From Flavobacteriaceae bacterium PRS1 (GTDB taxonomy: Bacteria; Bacteroidota; Bacteroidia; Flavobacteriales; Flavobacteriaceae), in the NCBI GenBank assembly GCA_003709165.1, contig RDRZ01000004.1:62001-126000 (forward strand): a stretch of 64,000 nucleotides of DNA, in the 5' to 3' direction. The notes under the pieces are model-generated. The model made no database searches. It had not been told where the DNA came from and saw nothing but the letters and a program-made list of their open reading frames with translations. This document shows, in pieces, positions 1-8,317 of the stretch (its first letter is position 1; each line of letters starts with the position of its first letter). The position numbers were made by a program, and so were the translations under genes.

Positions 1-401
1 ATTTTGTACTCTTGAATATTTGCGTTCTGAACATCGTCTATAGTAATTTGACTGTCTGCTGCATTGTCGCGATAAAACACCAAAGGGAATTTATCGGGAG
101 GTTCTATCCCTAAAACAACAGCACTGCTTCTTGCGTTATTTTTAACAGGAATAGAATGGGTATTTACATTTTCACTTTGAAGGAAATCTACAATAAATTC
201 GCCCACTTTATCATTGCCGACCGCCGTTAACAAGCTGGTATCAACGCCTAATCTAGAACAGGCAACAGCAATATTAAGCGGTGAACCTCCAACAAAGGCA
301 TCAAAGCCTTTAATATCGTTAAATGAGACCCCAATGTTTTGCGAATACAAGTCTATGGAAGATCTTCCCAATGTAATTACATCATGTTTTTTATGCTCCA
401 T
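1..401 (-). CDS. iolC: 5-dehydro-2-deoxygluconokinase, partial (C-terminus beyond the window)
   Basis: PfkB-family sugar kinase that phosphorylates 5-dehydro-2-deoxy-D-gluconate in cytoplasmic myo-inositol breakdown. Only the first 133 codons are present; the ATP-binding C-terminal half lies off the left edge. The start MEHKKHDVITLGRSS and the GGSPLNIA substrate-side signature at residues 38-45 are typical of IolC. The start codon (ATG at 399-401) is three bases after the iolB stop, so the two are probably co-translated. Family membership is clear from sequence; assignment as IolC rather than another PfkB kinase rests on the iolB and iolJ neighbours. Confidence 0.85.
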   Translation of the reverse strand, partial: MEHKKHDVITLGRSSIDLYSQNIGVSFNDIKGFDAFVGGSPLNIAVACSRLGVDTSLLTAVGNDKVGEFIVDFLQSENVNTHSIPVKNNARSSAVVLGIEPPDKFPLVFYRDNAADSQITIDDVQNANIQEYK

Positions 402-404
402 ATA

Positions 405-1286
405 TTACTTTTTCCTGTTATTCATTTTGGCGGTTACCAAAGGTAAACGGCTATCTTTTGTAGTCCATGAATCGTAAATCCATTCATGATCAGGATCTGT
501 AGTATTTTCTAGACATTGATCGGATCCGGCTAAAAAATTAAGGTAATAACAGTGATATCCATGTTCGGCCACTACTGGGTGATACCCTTTTGGAATTATA
601 ACTACATCGTTATGACGAACTTTAATAATTTCGTCTAAAGACTCGTCCTTTGTATATACTTGCTGTATCGCATAGGCTTCAGGCTTTTGAAACTTATAAA
701 AATAGGTTTCTTCCTGATAAGGTTCTAACACATTACCATCAGCATCAAGTATTCTTTCATCGTGCTTATGTGCAGGAAACGAACTCCAGTTGCCAGAAGG
801 TGTATATACTTCTCTAGACACAATTCTACTACAACCAAATCCTGGAGGAACTAAATCGTTAAACTGTCGTGTTGCATTATCTCCACCAAAAATGACTACA
901 GGAGTATTTTCGGGAGTAACAAATTTTGCCGGGAAATCTTCGTCGGAAAGACACCAGCCATAGGCAATATCTAAATTTTTGCTTGTTGCCTCCAAAGTGA
1001 ATTGTGTTTTTCTTGGTAAATATAATGTGTGAGCAATTCCGCTGAATACATCTTTTCGACCATTTATAGTTTCCCAATTTCCTTTAGAACTTTTTACTTT
1101 AAAATTCCCTCCTAACAAAACAATAACCATTTCGTTTTCTCGAGTGTTGCTTTTCCATATTTCGTCCCGTTTCATTTCTCTGGCTTCAAAATGTAAATAG
1201 TTCCAATTGGCAGATTGAGGTGTTATATTATGATAGATACTAGATGCTCTATTTGGTTTTATAAGTAACGGAGATTTATTTTTCAT
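405..1286 (-). CDS. iolB: 5-deoxy-glucuronate isomerase
   Basis: A 293-residue cupin of the KduI/IolB family, the usual length. It isomerises 5-deoxy-glucuronate to 5-dehydro-2-deoxy-D-gluconate in inositol catabolism. Family landmarks are the FPAHKHDE metal-ligand segment in the second half and the GYHPVVAEHGYHCYYLN stretch near the C-terminus. The start overlaps the end of iolJ by 11 bases and the stop is followed after three bases by iolC, so the three genes form one tight operon. Earlier pathway enzymes (IolG, IolE, IolD) are not in the window and may lie further left. Confidence 0.92.
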   Translation of the reverse strand: MKNKSPLLIKPNRASSIYHNITPQSANWNYLHFEAREMKRDEIWKSNTRENEMVIVLLGGNFKVKSSKGNWETINGRKDVFSGIAHTLYLPRKTQFTLEATSKNLDIAYGWCLSDEDFPAKFVTPENTPVVIFGGDNATRQFNDLVPPGFGCSRIVSREVYTPSGNWSSFPAHKHDERILDADGNVLEPYQEETYFYKFQKPEAYAIQQVYTKDESLDEIIKVRHNDVVIIPKGYHPVVAEHGYHCYYLNFLAGSDQCLENTTDPDHEWIYDSWTTKDSRLPLVTAKMNNRKK

Positions 1287-2244
1287 AACAGACCTGTTTT
1301 AAGGATAATTTTAACTCACTTACTTTCCCTGTTGCATTTAAAAGATCGAATTTTTCAAGCATAAATTTCTCATAAGCATCAATTACTGTTTTTCCTGGAA
1401 TTATAGGATCAAACAAATCAGGTGTATTATTAAAAAACTCTCTATGAACTCGCGTCCATATAAGTCTAATATCTGTAGCAATATTTATTTTACAAACCCC
1501 ATATTTGATTGATTTTACTATCTCTTCAGATGATACACCTGCTGCACCTTCGGTCAAACTTCCACCATTTTGATTAATTCTTTCAATTTCTCTCTTATCA
1601 ACTGCCGAACCACCATGTAAAACAATAGGAAACTTTGGAAGTCGTTGTTGAATGTCTTGTAGAATATCGAACTGAATTCCTTGACCACTTGAAAATTTAT
1701 ATGCTCCATGACTTGTTCCAACTGCTACTGCCAAACTATCACAATTTGTAAGTTTGACAAATTGCTCTACTTCTGAAGGTTGCGTGTATTTTGCATTTTT
1801 CTCATCAATGGAAATATCATCTTCAACGCCACTGAGAACACCCAATTCTGCTTCTACAAATACATTGTTCAAATGTGCTTTTTGCACAATAGCTTTTGTC
1901 CTGCTAATATTTTTATCAAAATTATCATGAGAAGCATCAATCATAACAGAATTATATTTATTGGAAGAGATGGCGTCTAAAGCATGCTCTTCATCTCCAT
2001 GGTCCAAATGAATCGCAAATGTAGCTTTGGGATATAATTTTGAAGCAGCACCAATCATTGAAATTAACATTTCAGTTCCGGCATAATTTCTAGCTAAAGG
2101 AGTTGTTTGGACGATAAAAGGGGCATTGCCTCGCTCACCAGCTTGAAACAAACCGAGTATTTGTTCCATATTAAACACATTCACAGCTGCAATGGCATAT
2201 TTACCATAACAATTAGTGTAAAATATTTTAGGAGAAACTATCAT
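1276..2244 (-). CDS. iolJ: class II aldolase, probable 6-phospho-5-dehydro-2-deoxy-D-gluconate aldolase
   Basis: A 322-residue class II (zinc) fructose-bisphosphate-aldolase family protein. Visible motifs are HLDHGD at residues 79-84 (catalytic Asp81, zinc ligand His82), EAELG near 131, GTSHGAYKF near 176 and LHGGSAV near 209. In an iol operon this enzyme cleaves the IolC product into dihydroxyacetone phosphate and malonate semialdehyde, which completes the pathway. It is first in the minus-strand operon and overlaps iolB by 11 bases. A generic glycolytic aldolase is possible by sequence alone; the operon context makes the inositol role much more likely. Confidence 0.85.
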   Translation of the reverse strand: MIVSPKIFYTNCYGKYAIAAVNVFNMEQILGLFQAGERGNAPFIVQTTPLARNYAGTEMLISMIGAASKLYPKATFAIHLDHGDEEHALDAISSNKYNSVMIDASHDNFDKNISRTKAIVQKAHLNNVFVEAELGVLSGVEDDISIDEKNAKYTQPSEVEQFVKLTNCDSLAVAVGTSHGAYKFSSGQGIQFDILQDIQQRLPKFPIVLHGGSAVDKREIERINQNGGSLTEGAAGVSSEEIVKSIKYGVCKINIATDIRLIWTRVHREFFNNTPDLFDPIIPGKTVIDAYEKFMLEKFDLLNATGKVSELKLSLKQVCYEK

Positions 2245-2264
2245 ATAGTTCTGATTTATATATT

Positions 2265-2280
2265 ATCATAAATTTATGAT
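2265..2280. promoter_or_regulatory. 16-bp perfect palindrome in the iolJ leader
   Basis: ATCATAAATTTATGAT is a perfect palindrome about 20 bases upstream of the iolJ start codon. It could be a repressor site or form a small mRNA hairpin near the ribosome binding site. No regulator gene is seen nearby. Function is inferred only from position and symmetry. Confidence 0.4.
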
Positions 2281-2339
2281 GACATCTTCAAAACAACAAT
2301 AAAATATTTATTTTATTAATAAAATGAAGCAAAAACTAT

Positions 2340-2355
2340 ATGCAAAGGTTTGCAT
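2340..2355. promoter_or_regulatory. candidate LacI-type operator upstream of the iol operon
   Basis: ATGCAAAGGTTTGCAT has perfect 7-base arms around a central GG and resembles LacI-family half sites of the TGCAAA type. It lies about 95 bases ahead of iolJ, where a catabolic repressor would act. The cognate regulator is not in the window. Confidence 0.5.
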
Positions 2356-2452
2356 AAAACAGTAGTTATAGGGTTAAAAAGTTTAAATTTCTCTTGTCTT
2401 TAATTAGTTCCTATTATTTCAATAGATGCTCAAACCTTTATACATCCATACT

Positions 2453-2526
2453 ACTCCATATTACTCTTTTCACAATTAAATAGTTGCTGATAAACTCCGT
2501 ATTACCCCACAACACTCCACATTACT
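2453..2526. repeat. three direct repeats of a 13-base unit in a non-coding stretch
   Basis: Copies begin at 2453 (ACTCCATATTACT), 2494 (ACTCCGTATTACC) and 2514 (ACTCCACATTACT), consensus ACTCCNNATTACY. The whole non-coding stretch 2356-2586 holds nothing else I can support. Short spaced direct repeats like these can be arm-type recombinase sites or regulator sites; neither is proven. They sit at the boundary between the iol operon and a patch of accessory and decayed genes. Confidence 0.45.
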
Positions 2527-2586
2527 ATACAATAGATGGGTACATGTGGGACCACTTTATTTTCTAGAAAACTAAAGTAATTCTAT

Positions 2587-3015
2587 TTAATAACTAGTTA
2601 GGTTCTCATAACTATATATAGCTTGATTTGTTTCTAAATCAAAGTAAGCGATTTGTCCAAATTGATTGGGAGGGTAATTTTCAATTTTCCTATATCTTTC
2701 ACCATGAATTTGATTTGCAAATTTGATAATGTCTCTTTTTGTGACTGGTTTATCAATATCTTTTGAGATTATTTTTTTACCTATTAATACTGTTGCTGTT
2801 CCGATTGCAGCACCCAATACAGAACTTTTGTCAATAATTGGTTTTTTTGTAATTTCAGTAGTAGTTGTAACCTCTACTTTTGGTGCTACACTTTTATTTT
2901 TCTCTTGATTATTTCTTACGCGACAACTATCAGAACAGTATTGTTGTACTTTTCTACGTTTGGGAACATATTGTTTTTGACAATAGTTGCAGGTATACAG
3001 ATATGTTTCATTCAT
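2587..3015 (-). CDS. zinc-ribbon protein with a hydrophobic segment, function unknown
   Basis: A 142-residue protein with an N-terminal zinc-binding motif of four cysteines (C9, C12, C27, C31, a CxxC...CxxxC pattern), then a linker and a hydrophobic stretch at about residues 67-80 that may span the membrane. The C-terminal 45 residues (KFANQIHGERYRKIENYPPN and onward) are soluble. Zinc-ribbon modules of this kind bind nucleic acid or protein. I do not recognise the family. It is monocistronic, and its neighbours are direct repeats on one side and a gene remnant on the other. Confidence 0.65.
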   Translation of the reverse strand: MNETYLYTCNYCQKQYVPKRRKVQQYCSDSCRVRNNQEKNKSVAPKVEVTTTTEITKKPIIDKSSVLGAAIGTATVLIGKKIISKDIDKPVTKRDIIKFANQIHGERYRKIENYPPNQFGQIAYFDLETNQAIYSYENLTSY

Positions 3016-3084
3016 AATTATACGTTAAAGATACGTAAATTTAACGTATAAATTAGAATTCTTAATTATTCCACATTTTTTCAA

Positions 3085-3237
3085 CTACGACTTATATCTT
3101 TGTGTAAAAGGAGCCCTATATCCAAACTGTTCCGCTATTTCTTCTTCACTTAAATCAGGTTGTTTTATTAAGTTATTCAGAATACCAGACATCCTTTCAA
3201 GATTTAGATTAAAACTAGAATGAAAGTAGACTGACAT
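3085..3237 (-). pseudogene. 50-codon remnant, possibly the N-terminus of a DUF4007-like protein
   Basis: A short open frame beginning MSVYFHSSFNLNLERMSGIL and ending at TAG (3085-3087). Its opening (aromatic-His-x-Ser-Phe, then a helical stretch and LSEEEIAEQFG) reminds me of the N-terminus of DUF4007 proteins, which occur near DNA phosphorothioation and other defence loci. That resemblance is from memory and weak. The protein stops abruptly after a segment that looks like the start of a helix-turn-helix, which suggests truncation. It might instead be a genuine 50-residue peptide. Confidence 0.35.
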
Positions 3238-3322
3238 ATTATTTATGTTTTAAATTATTTCTAATATACACTACTAATCTAATTAAAAAATGTCGTATTA
3301 TTATTAATTATCGTCATATTTT

Positions 3323-4798
3323 ATGTTTCTAACAAAAACAAACTTCATACAATACCTCAATTGCCCAGAATCAGTATGGCTACTAAAAAACAAACCAAAT
3401 GAATATCCAAAAGGGGAATTTTCTCTTTTTCTTGAGAAATTAATAAAAGAGGGTTATGAGGTAGAAGAATACGCTAAAAGACTTTTTCCAAATGGAATCA
3501 ACTTACCTGAAAAAGAATCTCCTGAATACACAAAACGAAAATTAGAAAAGAAGTATAAATATTACTTTCAACCAGCTTTTAAAAGCCCTAAAGGAGTATT
3601 TGCAAGAATAGACATATTAGAAAGGTTAGATGTTAAAACTTGGCACATATACGAGATAAAATCTTCTACATCAATTAAAAAGGACAAAAACAATAATCAT
3701 TTAATGGATGTTTGTTTTCAAAAGTATGTATTGCAAGAAAATGGGATGAAGGTTTCAAAATCGTCAATTATACATCTAAATAGAGAATATGTAAAAAAAG
3801 GAGACATTATACCAGAGGAACTTTTACAAATTGAAAATGTAAATGACGAATTAGATGAACTTTATTCATCTGTTGTAAATGAAATAAATGCAGCAACAAA
3901 TTTTATTAGTAAAGAAGTAATTAATCAAGATGTTTGTTCTTGTAGATGGAAAACACGGTCTAATCATTGTGATAGCTTTAATTATTTCAACAAAAAAATC
4001 CCTGATTACAGTATTTATGAAATAGGCAGAATATCAGCTAAAAAAGTTGGATTATTAGTTGATAATGACCAAACAAGTATTTTGGATATTCCATTTGATT
4101 TTGTGCTAAATACTAATCAACAAACGCAAGTTGAATCTGTAAGACAAGAACAGCCAATTATTAACTATGATAACATTATAAGGCATTTAGATGGTTTAGA
4201 GTTCCCCCTTCATTTTATAGATTATGAAACATATGCTAGCGCCATTCCTAAATTAGATGGGATGAGCCCACACAAACATTTACCTTTTCAAGTATCTATA
4301 CATACTTTAGCGGAAGACGGAACTTTAACTCATTTTGAATTCTTATTAGAAACTATGGAAATGCCTAATGCAATGTTAGGGGCTATGCAAGAATTTACAG
4401 GATTAGATGGCACATTTATATCATGGCATGCAAGTTTTGAAATTGGAAGAAATAATGACCTAAAAGAATGGTTACCAGAATACAATTCATATTTAAATTA
4501 TGTTAATGAGCATATGTTTGATTTAGAAACTATTTTTAAAAAGGATTACATTGACTATAGATTCCATGGGTCAAGCTCTATAAAAAAAGTTTTACCAGTA
4601 ATTGCTCCTAATTTATCATATTCTGAATTAGAGGTTAATAATGGCACCATGGCATTAGATACATGGGGCAGAATGGTATTGGAAGAAGAATTTAATGATG
4701 ATATAGAACAAACAAGAATGAACTTATTTGAATATTGTAAATTAGACACATTGGCAATGGTTGAGATTTATAGAGCATTAAAAATCCTTATAGCTTAA
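3323..4798 (+). CDS. DUF2779 protein: Cas4-like PD-(D/E)XK nuclease fused to a DEDD exonuclease-like domain
   Basis: A 491-residue protein of the DUF2779 type. The first half fits a RecB/Cas4-like nuclease: D97 (RIDIL), E111 and K113 (YEIKSS), and Q133 in FQKYVL. A possible iron-sulphur set is one early cysteine (C14, YLNCPE) and three late ones (C205, C207, C216), as in Cas4 and AddB. The second half resembles a DEDD 3'-5' exonuclease: D300 and E302 (FIDYET), SWHASFE near 367, and D474 in KLDTLAMVEIY. It is probably a DNA or RNA processing nuclease; substrate and pathway are unknown. It stands alone between two gene remnants on the opposite strand. Confidence 0.75.
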   Translation: MFLTKTNFIQYLNCPESVWLLKNKPNEYPKGEFSLFLEKLIKEGYEVEEYAKRLFPNGINLPEKESPEYTKRKLEKKYKYYFQPAFKSPKGVFARIDILERLDVKTWHIYEIKSSTSIKKDKNNNHLMDVCFQKYVLQENGMKVSKSSIIHLNREYVKKGDIIPEELLQIENVNDELDELYSSVVNEINAATNFISKEVINQDVCSCRWKTRSNHCDSFNYFNKKIPDYSIYEIGRISAKKVGLLVDNDQTSILDIPFDFVLNTNQQTQVESVRQEQPIINYDNIIRHLDGLEFPLHFIDYETYASAIPKLDGMSPHKHLPFQVSIHTLAEDGTLTHFEFLLETMEMPNAMLGAMQEFTGLDGTFISWHASFEIGRNNDLKEWLPEYNSYLNYVNEHMFDLETIFKKDYIDYRFHGSSSIKKVLPVIAPNLSYSELEVNNGTMALDTWGRMVLEEEFNDDIEQTRMNLFEYCKLDTLAMVEIYRALKILIA

Positions 4799-4799
4799 T

Positions 4800-5009
4800 C
4801 TATTCCACTATTCTAATATGTCCATCATAAATTTCAATTTCTCCGACCAGACCTAAAACATATTCTAATAGATACACAGGGCTTTCTGTTAAGCGGTCTT
4901 TAAACTCTTGTCGTAAAGCTAATAAATATAGTGCCTGACGATGTACCCCAACAATACCACATCTCACTTGTTTGTTATATGCATCTACTACAAATAAAAA
5001 TCCGTATAT
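4800..5009 (-). pseudogene. gene fragment without a start codon, family unknown
   Basis: On the minus strand an open frame encodes YGFLFVVDAYNKQVRCGIVG and runs to a TAG at 4800-4802, about 69 codons. The composition is protein-like. There is no ATG: an in-frame TAA lies immediately upstream at 5010-5012, and only an internal GTG is available. This looks like the C-terminal remnant of a lost gene. Its stop lies within a few bases of the end of the DUF2779 gene, tail to tail. I do not recognise the family. Confidence 0.4.
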
Positions 5010-5059
5010 TTAGTTTTACTAACTAACTATTCATAATTAAAATCTTCAAAAAAATACGC

Positions 5060-6199
5060 ATGCAATTATTTAGCGAAAATAAAACAGCCAATTACATTAA
5101 ATACGCCATAGGTCAGATTGTTCTAGTTGTAATAGGGATTTTAATTGTTTTAAGTATAAATAATTGGAACGAAAAGCCAAAAATCAAATTAAATAAAATC
5201 ACATTTAATTACAAAATCATCATATTGTTACTGCTTGTTGTTACAAGTAGTTGCAAACCAATTTATCTAACGAAGTCATTCAAAATAAAGCAAGTACCAG
5301 AAGTGCCAAATTATAAACTCGAAAGCAGTTGGGCTGTTTTACCTTGGACATATTCAGAAGAATTACAAAAACTCTCATCTCAAGAACAAGACACGCTTAT
5401 AGCTGATGTGTTTTACGTATATCCTACCTTATTATTAGATAAAAAAGATACCCGTTGGAATGTGTCTGTTAACGATTCAGTTCAAAACAAAAGAGTATTA
5501 AATGTTGCAGTTCAGTTTCAGGCATCAGCTTGGGCAACAGCAGGAAAATTGTATATTCCTTTTTATAGACAGGCACATATACGAGCATATTCAATGTACA
5601 ATCAAGGAGGAAAACAAGCTTTTGAAATTGCCTATAAAGATGTTAAAGTAGCTTTTGAAACCTATTTAGATACATATAATAATGGCAGACCAATAATTAT
5701 TGCAAGTCATAGTCAAGGCACAACACTTACAAAACGTTTACTAAAGGAATTTTTTGACGGTACGCCTTTACAAAAACAATTAATTGCAGCATACATTCCA
5801 GGAATAGGAGTATCTCCAAACGAGTTTACATATATAAAACCTATGACCACACCAACTGCAACAGGTGGATTTGTATCTTGGAATACATATAAAAAGAATA
5901 GCTATCCAAAAAAATATGATATTTGGTACAAAGGGAAAGTGACTTCTAACCCAATAACCTGGGATATTGCAACAACTACTGATTTTTCACAGCACAAAGG
6001 GTTTTACTTCACTAATGGAAAATATTATGAAAAAGCATTAAAAATTACTATTACTGATGGATTGGTCTGGACGACATTACCACGTTTTCCCTTGCGCATA
6101 TTTGCGTTATTTAAGAAGAATTATCATTCAGGAGACATCAATTTGTTTTGGAAAGACATAAAAACCAACGCAAAATTGCGTGTTAACGCATGGAATTAA
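5060..6199 (+). CDS. DUF3089-type alpha/beta-hydrolase lipoprotein with a DUF6090-like N-terminal graft
   Basis: A 379-residue protein with two unlike parts. Residues 1-40 (IKYAIGQIVLVVIGILIVLS then NNWNE) match the membrane anchor typical of flavobacterial DUF6090 proteins. Residues 52-65 form a second hydrophobic segment ending in a lipobox, with Cys65 as the lipidation site. From there a DUF3089-like alpha/beta hydrolase follows, with nucleophile Ser218 in ASHSQGT. There is no ATG, GTG or TTG between the two parts, so the lipoprotein seems to have lost its own start and acquired one from a DUF6090 gene. The native substrate is unknown. Lipid attachment may be impaired by the extra helix. 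Confidence 0.7.
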   Translation: MQLFSENKTANYIKYAIGQIVLVVIGILIVLSINNWNEKPKIKLNKITFNYKIIILLLLVVTSSCKPIYLTKSFKIKQVPEVPNYKLESSWAVLPWTYSEELQKLSSQEQDTLIADVFYVYPTLLLDKKDTRWNVSVNDSVQNKRVLNVAVQFQASAWATAGKLYIPFYRQAHIRAYSMYNQGGKQAFEIAYKDVKVAFETYLDTYNNGRPIIIASHSQGTTLTKRLLKEFFDGTPLQKQLIAAYIPGIGVSPNEFTYIKPMTTPTATGGFVSWNTYKKNSYPKKYDIWYKGKVTSNPITWDIATTTDFSQHKGFYFTNGKYYEKALKITITDGLVWTTLPRFPLRIFALFKKNYHSGDINLFWKDIKTNAKLRVNAWN

Positions 6200-6395
6200 T
6201 ATGTTATTAACAATATTAAAAGAGAAATGTAAGCACGAAATATTGCAGATATCATTCACCCCTTTTTACTGAAAAGCCCTATGAATAAAAGGATAGCTAG
6301 AAAACCTCTTAACTTTTAGCTTCAAGTTCTAACTCTGTCCAAGGTGCTATTTTCAGTTTTTATACTTAAAAGTTATGTTCAGAAAGCAATTTTTA

Positions 6396-6427
6396 TTTGC
6401 AAATACATAGTATATACCTTACATTTG
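6396..6427 (+). promoter_or_regulatory. Bacteroidota-type promoter for the DUF5679 gene
   Basis: A TTTG (-33) at 6396-6399, a 20-base spacer, and TACATTTG (-7, an exact TAnnTTTG) at 6420-6427. It lies 43 bases ahead of the small gene at 6470. The rest of 6200-6395 shows no gene or clear signal. Confidence 0.6.
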
Positions 6428-6469
6428 AAATAGAAACAATTTAATCAAACACAAAAATCTTTAAAAATT

Positions 6470-6613
6470 ATGGAAGGATATTGCGTAAAATGTAAAGCGA
6501 AAAGAGAAATTCAAGATGGTGCTGAAGTCACTATGAAAAATGGCAGAAGAGCTATGAAAGGTAAATGCCCAACTTGTGGAACAGGTATGTTCAGGATATT
6601 AGGAAAGGCTTAA
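6470..6613 (+). CDS. small DUF5679-type zinc-ribbon protein
   Basis: A 47-residue protein starting MEGYCVKCKAKREI, with two CxxC knuckles (C5/C8 and C33/C36) around a basic middle (MKNGRRAMKG). This matches the small DUF5679 zinc-ribbon family, widespread and uncharacterised. It has its own good promoter and is followed by a strong hairpin terminator, so it is a well-expressed single-gene unit. A role in nucleic acid binding is inferred from the fold and charge only. Confidence 0.8.
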   Translation: MEGYCVKCKAKREIQDGAEVTMKNGRRAMKGKCPTCGTGMFRILGKA

Positions 6614-6690
6614 GTTAGTTAAACATTTATGGCTGTATTGGCTATAAAATTTTAATAAATTTCAGTTCTAATGTCAGAACCAAAATAAGA

Positions 6691-6722
6691 AATCCAACTT
6701 ATGAAGATAAGTTGGATTTTTT
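6691..6722 (+). terminator. rho-independent terminator after the DUF5679 gene
   Basis: Perfect 12-base stem AATCCAACTTAT / ATAAGTTGGATT with a GAAG loop, followed by a T run. It lies between the small gene and the tRNA. Confidence 0.8.
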
Positions 6723-6728
6723 GTTTAA

Positions 6729-6800
6729 GGCTCCATAGTTCAAGGGATAGAACAAAAGTTTCCTAAACTTTAGATCCAGGTTCGAATCCTGGTGGAGTCA
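6729..6800 (+). tRNA. tRNA-Arg (anticodon CCT)
   Basis: A 72-nt cloverleaf. The acceptor stem GGCTCCA pairs with TGGAGTC and the discriminator is A. The anticodon stem AAAGT/ACTTT encloses TTCCTAA, giving CCT (reads AGG). The T arm is CCAGG-TTCGAAT-CCTGG. CCA is not encoded in the gene. Confidence 0.93.
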
Positions 6801-6826
6801 CTATTTTTTATAAATGCACACAATAT

Positions 6827-8317
6827 TTAGTATTTTGAGTTAACAAAATCAAACCGCTCTCCAAAAACTTCAAGATAACTTACTTTAGCTTCCGAATTCA
6901 TTCTGAAATCAAGCATTGCTTTTCCATAATATTGTTTATCAAATGTAATTTGATAGGTATCGTAGTGCCAATGAGATAAAATGCCTTTTACAGTATTATT
7001 TAAGTTATATCTAATACCTTGATTAGTTTCAGTGATTTTTACTATACCATATTGTTTATGCTTATAGGTTCCTAAAACTTTACTAATTGGTAATGAAGCA
7101 ATTGTTTCAAGGATTCGTTTAGGTTCTTTTTGTTCCGTTTTTTGAGAATAAAGATCTTTAAACTCAGTACTCCAATCTCTGGTGATTTTTCCATCCATAA
7201 AAAGGTCGAAAACTGTGTACATAATGGCGTGACGTAATTCTAAGTGATCTAAATTTCCCATAACATAAACACCTATATTTTCTTCAGGGATTAAACCAGC
7301 AATAGCTATCATACCTGGAAGACTTCCTGTATGAAATTGTACCATTTTACCTCTATAATCGTGTTGAAACCATCCTAAACCATAAGTCGTCCAATTTGGT
7401 TTGGTAAGCTTTTGCGTTGGATAAAACTCGTTAGATGGAATTATTTGTTGAGGTTTAAATAATTCTTTAAAATTTCTATCACTAATTAAAGTATCTCCTT
7501 TATGGGTGCCATCATTTAGTAAAAACTGAATCCATTTCCCAATGTCATTTATACTTGACCACATAGAGCCAGCTGGACCAATTTCATCCGCAATAAGCTG
7601 ATCAATTTTTATGATTTTACCCTCATGAGGAAAGTGAGCATCTGCTTTATTCTTGATGTCCTTTACCATTTCATACTTGGCAAAAGTTTCATTCATTTCT
7701 AAAGGAATATAAATACGTTCTTTTAAAAAAGATTCCCAAGATTGACCACTTACTTTCTCAATAACTTTACCAGCTGCTAAATACATAAGATTTTGATAAA
7801 TAAAACTGGACCTTAAAGAGTATGAAGGCTTAACATCTCGCATTTTATAAAGTGCACTATCACCACTTATTTGCATCCATCCCCAAAGATAGTCTGTGTT
7901 TCCAAGCCCTGTTCGGTGAGTTAGTAAATCTCTAACAGTAATTTCGCGGGTCATATATGGGTCGTAAAGCTGAAAATCTGGCAAGTATTTAATAACATGA
8001 TCGTCCCATTTTAGTTTGCCTTCATCTGCCAACATTGCTAATGCAGCTGCAGTAAAAGCTTTGGTAGTTGACATGCAACCAAATAACGTATGTTTGTCCA
8101 CAGGTTTATTTTCACCTAACGTACGAATACCATAGGTTTTTGTAAAAACAATCTCACCATCTTTAACAACTGTTACTGCTAACCCTGGAGGATTCCATAC
8201 TGTTAAAGCATTTTCAATATAATCATCTAATAATTTTACTTGTTTTTGTACTGACTGAGCAATGGTATTTAATGAAATAGTAAATACGAATAGGAAAACA
8301 AATAATCTGGTTTTCAT
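6827..8317 (-). CDS. secreted serine hydrolase, class C beta-lactamase family
   Basis: A 496-residue protein with a signal peptide (MKTRLFVFLFVFTISLNTIA). The beta-lactamase/transpeptidase-like domain shows the three serine-hydrolase motifs: S83-T-T-K86 (nucleophile Ser and Lys), Y174-Q-N176, and HTG in QFHTGSLPGM. The last 100 or so residues form a lipocalin-like tail like those on many such enzymes. These proteins are usually periplasmic or exported peptidases or esterases rather than antibiotic-resistance enzymes; the substrate cannot be told. It is a single-gene unit, tail to tail with the tRNA. Confidence 0.85.
   Translation of the reverse strand: MKTRLFVFLFVFTISLNTIAQSVQKQVKLLDDYIENALTVWNPPGLAVTVVKDGEIVFTKTYGIRTLGENKPVDKHTLFGCMSTTKAFTAAALAMLADEGKLKWDDHVIKYLPDFQLYDPYMTREITVRDLLTHRTGLGNTDYLWGWMQISGDSALYKMRDVKPSYSLRSSFIYQNLMYLAAGKVIEKVSGQSWESFLKERIYIPLEMNETFAKYEMVKDIKNKADAHFPHEGKIIKIDQLIADEIGPAGSMWSSINDIGKWIQFLLNDGTHKGDTLISDRNFKELFKPQQIIPSNEFYPTQKLTKPNWTTYGLGWFQHDYRGKMVQFHTGSLPGMIAIAGLIPEENIGVYVMGNLDHLELRHAIMYTVFDLFMDGKITRDWSTEFKDLYSQKTEQKEPKRILETIASLPISKVLGTYKHKQYGIVKITETNQGIRYNLNNTVKGILSHWHYDTYQITFDKQYYGKAMLDFRMNSEAKVSYLEVFGERFDFVNSKY

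Noticed and set aside
2453-2526. A CRISPR array
   Set aside because: The repeat unit is only 13 bases, there are three degenerate copies and spacings are unequal; no cas genes are nearby.
5060-5180. A separate full DUF6090 gene
   Set aside because: Only about 40 residues match the family anchor; the rest of the frame is a hydrolase lipoprotein, so this is a fusion.
6827-8317. An antibiotic-resistance beta-lactamase
   Set aside because: The motifs fit the broad serine-hydrolase family; the long tail and lack of resistance context make this role unlikely.
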